Of a DNA stretch of 11,753 bases, positions 7,441-11,753 are shown piece by piece. The notes beneath the pieces are model-generated. The model worked only from the letters and a program-made list of their open reading frames with translations. It was not told the origin of the DNA and made no database searches. Location of the stretch: contig JAEWBG010000082.1 in assembly GCA_023391335.1 (NCBI GenBank), positions 1-11,753 of the forward strand, in the 5' to 3' direction. The position numbers and the translations under genes are program-made. Positions within the stretch are counted from its first letter, which is position 1, and every line of letters starts with the position of its first letter. The stretch is from Pseudomonadota bacterium (lineage in GTDB: Bacteria; Pseudomonadota; Gammaproteobacteria; Steroidobacterales; Steroidobacteraceae).

Positions 7441-7611
7441 AACACAAAGCGCGCAGAGACTGAAGCAAAGTAAAAGCAGACGATCGGATTGCTGGGTCAG
7501 GGTACGTAACTCCGTTGCGACATGATTCCACGGGTTGCGTATGCTGACATGCGATGTAGCTTCTCTTCGCGAATTCGTCTTGGTTTGGCTATTCTTTGTG
7601 TGCCTTGTGTT
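7441..7611. repeat. Inverted CACAAAG-type repeats bounding the glpD-hslR promoter region
   Basis: AACACAAAGCGCGCAGAG (7441-7458) and the reverse complement of 7594-7611 (AACACAAGGCACACAAAG) match at 14 of 18 positions, and all four differences are A/G transitions. Each arm has heptamers 9 bp apart (7443 and 7452; 7594 and 7603). The arms enclose a 135-bp centre in the spacer between divergent glpD and hslR. The inverted ends resemble a small non-autonomous mobile element, but no target duplication was seen. The promoters of both genes must lie in or near this block; no strong sigma-70 pair was recognised. Confidence 0.6.
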
Positions 7612-7660
7612 GCGTCCGACTTCTGCTTCCGCGATCGCCTAACAGCCCTGCAAGTTATAA

Positions 7661-8053
7661 GTGAAGGAAGAATTGTCTAAATCCGCGTCCCTCCGCCTCG
7701 ACAAGTGGCTCTGGTGCGCGCGCTTCTTCAAGAGCCGTGCGCAGGCAACTGATGCGGTGAACGGAGGGTTGGTCCACGTGAACGGCGATCGAGTGAAGGC
7801 TTCCCGTGCCGTTCATGCAAACGATCGCCTGCTGATCACCCGCGATGAGTATCGCATCGAGGTCGTCGTGCAAGGCATTCCGACGCGCCGAGGTCCGGCG
7901 AGCGAAGCGCGGACGTTTTATTCCGAGACTGAAGAAAGCATCGCTGCCCGTGAAGCACGGCGCGCACGAATGCGCTTGGCACCCCCGGCGCCGGACGGGC
8001 GGCCTGGTAAACACGAGCGTCGAGCGCTCCGGGATTTGCGTCGCAAAGAATGA
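7661..8053 (+). CDS. hslR: Heat-shock protein 15 homologue, S4-domain RNA-binding protein
   Basis: A 130-aa protein (E. coli Hsp15 is 133 aa). In E. coli Hsp15 binds free 50S subunits carrying a nascent peptidyl-tRNA and helps recycle stalled ribosomes. The S4 RNA-binding domain is clear at the N-terminus: RLDKWLWCARFFKSRAQATDAV, then GGLVHVNGDRVKASRAV, about residues 12-48. The later PASEARTFYSETEES segment and the basic tail GKHERRALRDLRRKE match Hsp15. The GTG start gives MKEE, like E. coli MKEK. No good Shine-Dalgarno precedes it, so the exact start is the weak point. It is divergent from glpD and convergent with xdhC, whose stop lies 6 nt beyond its own, leaving no room for a conventional terminator. 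Confidence 0.92.
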   Translation: MKEELSKSASLRLDKWLWCARFFKSRAQATDAVNGGLVHVNGDRVKASRAVHANDRLLITRDEYRIEVVVQGIPTRRGPASEARTFYSETEESIAAREARRARMRLAPPAPDGRPGKHERRALRDLRRKE

Positions 8054-8059
8054 GATCGG

Positions 8060-9109
8060 TTACTTGGTCGCCGTCTTGCTAAACGACAACCCCGATCGAC
8101 CGGCGAGTACGGCCTGAATTTCGCTGACGATCGCCAATGCAATGGTCGCGGGCGTGTCTGCACCAAGATCCAATCCGATCGGACCGTGCAAGCGATCGCC
8201 AAGCACCTGAGCGCTGTCTCCGAGCTGCGCCATGAGTCGAGCGCGGCGGGGTGCGGGCCCCAAGAGGCCGATATACGGAATGCGGCTGTTCGCGAGCTGC
8301 CGCAAATACTGTTCGTCTGAAATCAAATGATGGCTCATCACCACGGCCGCATCGAAAGAGCGTGTCTTCAATAGGGATGCGAGCTCGAGCGCCGGCTGTT
8401 GGATGACTTGATGCGCTCTTGGGAACTTGTCGGCTCTCGCATATGCGGGACGATGATCGGTCACGGTGACTCGCCAACCGAGTTGCGCCGCGATCTCAAC
8501 GACCGGCAATGCATCCGGGCCGGCGCCGAGTACCAGCAAACGCCGCGGGATTGGGATCGGAATCACGAGCAGGGAAACCGTATCGTCTTTGAGTGTGACG
8601 GGCTGCGTGGGTGGGTTCGCAAGCGATGAGCGGATGAGTTCAGGCGCGCGCTCGGGTTCGACGAACCACGATCCCACAGCTACGGCCGACGTGCGCGATG
8701 CGATGGCGACCGCAATTGCACCATGACGCTCCTCGTTCTGCCGCCGAACGACAGATGCAAACGGCTCGTATCCGGTTTGCTCATCTAAACGCGACAATAA
8801 AATTTTCATCGCGCCTTCGCACCCAAGGCCGATGCCCCAGATCAAGTCATCGCTCCCGCGCGCGTCATAGTCCACGATTTTCGGCGTGCCGGTTTCGAAC
8901 ACCGAACGCGCGTGATCCATCAAATCCGCTTCGAGACAGCCGCCGCTCAGCAGGCCTGCGGCATCGCCGCTTTGGCTGACGAGCATTTGAGCGCCGGCCT
9001 TGCGATAGGTCGAGCCAATCGTCTCGACGATGGTTGCAAGTACGAGCGGTTCGCCGCGCTGTACGACGTGGTCAAAGAATTCAACGAGGGAAAAACCGCT
9101 GTGGTTCAT
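8060..9109 (-). CDS. XdhC/CoxI-family molybdenum-enzyme maturation protein
   Basis: A 349-aa two-domain protein. The N-terminal XdhC/CoxI domain shows VETIGSTYRKAGAQMLV (28-44), SGGCLE (55-60) and GIGLGCEGA (92-100). The C-terminal Rossmann-like domain shows RRLLVLGAGPDA (GAGPDA at 195-200), DHRP (218-221), MSHH (258-261), YIGLLGPAPRRARL and LHGPIGLDLGADTPATIALAIVSEI. Family members such as Rhodobacter XdhC bind molybdenum cofactor and help sulfurate it and insert it into xanthine dehydrogenase-type enzymes; others accompany CO-dehydrogenase-type hydroxylases. Cys58 and Cys97 are the conserved cysteines. No xdhA, xdhB or cox-type subunit is in the window, so the client is unknown and I give no symbol. 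ATG 9109 gives the usual family N-terminus but has no evident Shine-Dalgarno. Confidence 0.9.
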   Translation of the reverse strand: MNHSGFSLVEFFDHVVQRGEPLVLATIVETIGSTYRKAGAQMLVSQSGDAAGLLSGGCLEADLMDHARSVFETGTPKIVDYDARGSDDLIWGIGLGCEGAMKILLSRLDEQTGYEPFASVVRRQNEERHGAIAVAIASRTSAVAVGSWFVEPERAPELIRSSLANPPTQPVTLKDDTVSLLVIPIPIPRRLLVLGAGPDALPVVEIAAQLGWRVTVTDHRPAYARADKFPRAHQVIQQPALELASLLKTRSFDAAVVMSHHLISDEQYLRQLANSRIPYIGLLGPAPRRARLMAQLGDSAQVLGDRLHGPIGLDLGADTPATIALAIVSEIQAVLAGRSGLSFSKTATK

Positions 9110-9360
9110 GAGGTGGCGAAGCCCGCAATCGAGTGATGAAGTGCTGGAGCGAACAGAGCAGCTTTGTAGAACTCATCGCGAACGGCGTTATACGCGACGA
9201 CCTGCACTTTATCACTGCATCGCTAGCCAGCCCGGCCGCGCTCCGCCAGGCGAGGCACGTCGCCGTTGCACTTTGGCTATTTGTCTGAGTAAATGGAGAG
9301 CAGAAAACTTTTGGAACCATCAATTTCTGGCTTACAACGATTCAACGAAGGGGGCTCTTC
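9110..9360. other. Divergent spacer between the xdhC-like gene and the carboxylesterase
   Basis: About 250 bp with no supported gene. It must hold the promoters of both divergent genes. The plus-strand TTGCAC near 9267 and TAAATG 18 nt later are only a weak sigma-70-like pair. AAGGGGG at 9348-9354 is a clear Shine-Dalgarno 6 nt before the esterase ATG. AGTGATGAAGTG at 9132-9143 repeats the octamer-array motif of 4414-4425. Nothing else was recognised. Confidence 0.5.
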
Positions 9361-11058
9361 ATGGTCGATTCGGTAAACCGCAAAGGATTAACTCGCCGTG
9401 AGGCGCTGATTCTTTCCTCCACTGCAGGTATCGGCGTCGCGACGGCAAACTTTGCCGCGGCGTCGGACAGCGTCAAGACTGCGGCTCATCAAGGTCCGGG
9501 AAATCTTTCGACGCCGCGTTCGGCCATCGCCAAGACGCAATACGGCAAAGTGCGCGGATATCTCGATGGCGGCGTTTTCACGTTCAAAGGCGTGCCATAC
9601 GGTCAGACGACCGCAGGCGAGAATCGTTGGCTTCCGGCAAAACCGCCGACACCTTGGACGGATGAGTATCCCGCGTTGGTCTATGGCGGCAACTGTCCAC
9701 AGAATTTGCATCCGTGGACGAGCACGGAGCAAACCTTTATCCAAGATTGGGATGACGGTTGGCAAAGCGAGGACATGCTGAAGCTGAACATTTGGACGCC
9801 CAGTCTGAGCGGCAAACGGCCGGTCATGTTTTATATCCATGGCGGCGGATACAGTTTCGGGTCGTCCTACGAGTTGCCCTCTCACGAGGGCGCGCAAATG
9901 GCTCGCCATCACGATGTGGTGCAAGTCTCAGTCAATCACCGTCTGAACATTCTCGGCTTCTTCGATGTCGCCGAGATTGGCGGCTCAGCGTACGAAGATT
10001 CGGCAAACGTCGGAATGACGGACCTGGTCGCCGCACTTCGCTGGGTCCATGAAAACATCGCGAACTTCGGTGGCGACCCCGATCGCGTCATGATCTACGG
10101 CCAATCCGGCGGCGGTTCCAAAGTCACGACGTTGATGGGCATGCAGTCGGCGGCAGGGTTGTTTCATCGCGCAGCCGCTCAATCGGGCGGTGGCGGAAAT
10201 ATCCCGAGCAGAGAACAGCAGCGCGAGCTTTCACGACTGATCATGAAAGACCTCGGGCTGCCCGCGAACGACATTCAATCGTTGCAGAAAATGGAGTGGT
10301 CCAAGCTCGTGGCGGCAGGCACTACAGCGGCGGCCAAGATCAATCCCGCAGCGCCCGCAATGATGGGGCCCTTTGCAACAGGCACGCCGCGTGTGGGCTG
10401 GTCGCCGTGCGTCGACGGTAAAATTATCAACATGCGATCGTTCTTCGACGCGGCCCCGCAGGTCTCGAAGAACGTGCCGATGTTGATTGGCTCCGTGACC
10501 GAAGAAGGCAATCGCATGTCGCAACGGCCAACGGAAGAGGAGTGGCGCGCGAATCTTTCCAAGGCGTACGGAGAAGATAAAGCCGACGGCATCATTTCTG
10601 CGCTGAAGAAAGCGTATCCGCAAAAGAAGATTCAAACGCTGTCGTACATCTGTAGCGGTACGCCCGGCCTCAACGGATTAGCGATGCGCAACAACGTTGT
10701 GAAGATGGCGAAGTTGAAGCACGAGTTGAATGCCGCGCCTGCGTACGCGTACTACTTCACTTGGCAGACGCCGATCTTGGATGGATTGCCTGGCGCTTGG
10801 CATACGGCCGAGCTGCAATTCTGCTTCGACAACACCAAGCGTTGCGAACAAGGCACGGGCAATACGCCTGAAGCGCAGGCGCTGGCGAAGAAGATGGCTG
10901 CGTCATGGGCGACATTCGCTGCGACCGGCAATCCGAGTCTGCCGGGCCTAGCTTGGAAGCCCACCGATCCGCAATCGAATCGAACCATGATTTGGGACAA
11001 CGACTGTCGCATGGTCGATGACCCTGACGGCGAAGCTCGCAAGTTCATTCTCAGTTAG
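9361..11058 (+). CDS. Tat-exported type-B carboxylesterase/lipase
   Basis: A 565-aa alpha/beta-hydrolase of the type-B carboxylesterase family (para-nitrobenzyl-esterase-like) that hydrolyses carboxylic esters. The N-terminus is a twin-arginine signal: TRREALIL with Arg12-Arg13, a hydrophobic stretch to about residue 34 and likely cleavage at AAA-S, so it should fold in the cytoplasm and act in the periplasm or outside. The oxyanion hole is HGGGY (160-164). The nucleophile is Ser249 in FGGDPDRVMIYGQSGGG, with GQSGG where many relatives have GESAG. The acid is probably Glu382 in GSVTEEGNR and the base His481 in GAWHTAELQFCFDN. The triad is complete and the length is normal for the family. It has a strong Shine-Dalgarno. 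Its natural substrate cannot be read from sequence. It is followed by a hairpin at 11104-11125, so it is probably monocistronic. Confidence 0.93.
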   Translation: MVDSVNRKGLTRREALILSSTAGIGVATANFAAASDSVKTAAHQGPGNLSTPRSAIAKTQYGKVRGYLDGGVFTFKGVPYGQTTAGENRWLPAKPPTPWTDEYPALVYGGNCPQNLHPWTSTEQTFIQDWDDGWQSEDMLKLNIWTPSLSGKRPVMFYIHGGGYSFGSSYELPSHEGAQMARHHDVVQVSVNHRLNILGFFDVAEIGGSAYEDSANVGMTDLVAALRWVHENIANFGGDPDRVMIYGQSGGGSKVTTLMGMQSAAGLFHRAAAQSGGGGNIPSREQQRELSRLIMKDLGLPANDIQSLQKMEWSKLVAAGTTAAAKINPAAPAMMGPFATGTPRVGWSPCVDGKIINMRSFFDAAPQVSKNVPMLIGSVTEEGNRMSQRPTEEEWRANLSKAYGEDKADGIISALKKAYPQKKIQTLSYICSGTPGLNGLAMRNNVVKMAKLKHELNAAPAYAYYFTWQTPILDGLPGAWHTAELQFCFDNTKRCEQGTGNTPEAQALAKKMAASWATFAATGNPSLPGLAWKPTDPQSNRTMIWDNDCRMVDDPDGEARKFILS

Positions 11059-11103
11059 CGATGACTTCGGACAGGCAAGCAGTCGTGAGCCACGGATAAG
11101 ACA

Positions 11104-11125
11104 GAGCGGCCGCAATGGGCCGCTC
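11104..11125 (+). terminator. Hairpin downstream of the carboxylesterase gene
   Basis: GAGCGGCC (11104-11111) and GGCCGCTC (11118-11125) form a perfect 8-bp GC-rich stem with a 6-nt loop, 45 nt after the esterase stop. No T-run follows (next bases CGTTCAGC), so it is a weak or factor-assisted terminator, or a 3'-end stabilising hairpin. Confidence 0.5.
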
Positions 11126-11248
11126 CGTTCAGCTCTCAGCAAGCATTTCGCGGATATCTTCGCACGCGGTCGCCGCAGCTCGGCTCGGATTGCCTGTTGC
11201 TTCGTGCTACCGTTCGATCAAATGGCAAAGACGCCAAAACTATTCAGC

Positions 11249-11253
11249 AGAGG
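11249..11253 (+). promoter_or_regulatory. Ribosome binding site that fixes the start of the last gene
   Basis: AGAGG lies 7 nt before ATG 11261. The reading frame is open back to 11018, but only this ATG has both a Shine-Dalgarno and a signal peptide directly after it. Confidence 0.75.
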
Positions 11254-11260
11254 TTCGAAC

Positions 11261-11689
11261 ATGCGTGTGTCGGTACTGACTTCGGCGATTCTCTCGAGCC
11301 TGATCTTGAGTACGTCGGCAAATGCAGACGGAATTAAATGCAAGATGACCTTTACGATGAAGGGCTGGTCTGCGTTCTATAAGACGGCTAGCGGAACGGG
11401 CCACGTCAAATGCAGTAACGGTCAAGCCTTCGCCGTGAAGCTGAATGTGAAGGGCGGTGGTTTGAGCGTCGGCAAATCCGTCATCGAAAAGGGCAAGGGC
11501 GAGTTTTCAGACGTTGCGAGCGTGGATGAAATCTTCGGTGGCTACGTTGCGGCGGAAGCGCATGCGGGTGCAGTGAAGTCGGCTAAGGCAACCGTCATGA
11601 CCAAGGGTGAAGTTTCGCTGGCACTGAGCGGCGTCGGTCGCGGTTGGGATCTTGGCGTGGATTTTGGGAAGTTGACGATATCTAGGTAG
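11261..11689 (+). CDS. Small secreted protein of unknown function
   Basis: A 142-aa protein with a typical Sec signal peptide (MRVSVLTSAILSSLILSTSANA, likely cleavage after residue 22 at ANA-DG). The mature part of about 120 aa has two cysteines, in DGIKCKM and HVKCSNG, about 25 residues apart, which could form one disulfide near the N-terminus. The rest is rich in Gly, Ala, Lys and Ser with alternating hydrophobic residues (GEVSLALSGVGRGWDLGVDFGKLTI), suggesting a beta-sheet fold. I have an impression of similar hypothetical proteins in Xanthomonadales-like bacteria but cannot name a family. The start is set by AGAGG at 11249-11253; the longer upstream frame has no comparable start. It is preceded by 202 bp holding the esterase hairpin. 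A heptamer tandem array starts on its TAG stop codon. Confidence 0.8.
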   Translation: MRVSVLTSAILSSLILSTSANADGIKCKMTFTMKGWSAFYKTASGTGHVKCSNGQAFAVKLNVKGGGLSVGKSVIEKGKGEFSDVASVDEIFGGYVAAEAHAGAVKSAKATVMTKGEVSLALSGVGRGWDLGVDFGKLTISR

Positions 11690-11721
11690 TGACTGGGGAC
11701 TAGTGACTAGCGAATAGGGAG
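11687..11721. repeat. Degenerate heptamer array starting on a stop codon
   Basis: Five 7-bp units: TAGTGAC, TGGGGAC, TAGTGAC, TAGCGAA, TAGGGAG. The first TAG is the stop codon of the preceding gene. The AGTGAC core is shared with the array at 4332-4373, suggesting one class of simple repeats in this genome. Confidence 0.7.
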
Positions 11722-11728
11722 AGCGCAA

Positions 11729-11753
11729 TCGTGGATCGTGGATCGTGGATCGT
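11729..11753. repeat. TCGTGGA tandem array cut by the right window edge
   Basis: Three exact TCGTGGA units plus TCGT run to the last base, so the array continues beyond the window. It is in the same 7-nt register as the units that begin at 11687 (six heptads earlier), with only 11722-11728 unlike either motif. Confidence 0.9.

Noticed and set aside
9030..9401. Plus-strand 123-codon frame bridging the xdhC-like start and the esterase start
   Set aside because: It overlaps both firm genes in other frames, has no ribosome site and no recognisable protein features.
9388..9924. 178-codon open frame antisense to the carboxylesterase
   Set aside because: The plus strand encodes a protein with a Tat signal and complete esterase motifs across this stretch; the antisense frame has no start signal or motif.
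11018..11260. An 81-residue N-terminal extension of the small secreted protein
   Set aside because: The extension runs through the esterase end and the 11104-11125 hairpin. ATG 11261 has a Shine-Dalgarno and starts a signal peptide, which would be internal otherwise.

Overview
The window looks like a chromosomal segment of a moderately GC-rich Gammaproteobacterium. The kbl-tdh pair, GlpD, the 67-kDa-type SppA and Hsp15 (HslR) all resemble the E. coli proteins closely over their full length. Three genes start with GTG, and the spacers are full of short repeats. A soil or freshwater lineage near Xanthomonadales, Nevskiales or Steroidobacterales is my guess, from general familiarity only. No plasmid, phage, transposase, CRISPR, tRNA or rRNA signature was seen.

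Layout: (1) 1-238 is a perfect 112-bp inverted repeat running into the left edge and covering the start of the first gene; it is probably a fold-back assembly or library artefact. (2) 224-3177, plus strand: a secreted sorbosone/glucose-dehydrogenase-like beta-propeller, then sppA 8 nt downstream. (3) 3289-7384, minus strand, read glpD, kbl, tdh: aerobic glycerol-3-phosphate oxidation, then the two-enzyme threonine-to-glycine pathway. (4) 7661-8053, plus: hslR, divergent from glpD. (5) 8060-9109, minus: an orphan XdhC-family molybdenum-enzyme maturation protein, convergent with hslR. (6) 9361-11058, plus: a Tat-exported type-B carboxylesterase with a complete catalytic triad. (7) 11261-11689, plus: a small secreted protein of unknown function.

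The genes are housekeeping or catabolic and all nine are intact. Functional links are local: Kbl and Tdh act in sequence on threonine, and the first two genes probably share a transcript. The rest are neighbours without an evident shared pathway.

The unusual content is between the genes. One family has degenerate CACAAAG/CTTTGTG heptamers spaced about 9-11 bp, just after the stop codons of sppA, tdh and kbl and on both sides of the glpD-hslR promoter region. A second group is heptamer/octamer tandem arrays: one fills the kbl-tdh spacer up to 8 nt before the tdh start codon, the other begins on the stop codon of the last gene and runs in one 7-nt register to the right edge. Both window ends are therefore repeats at which a short-read assembly would be expected to break. 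I found no convincing new multi-gene system; the repeat families are the best candidates for undescribed biology.
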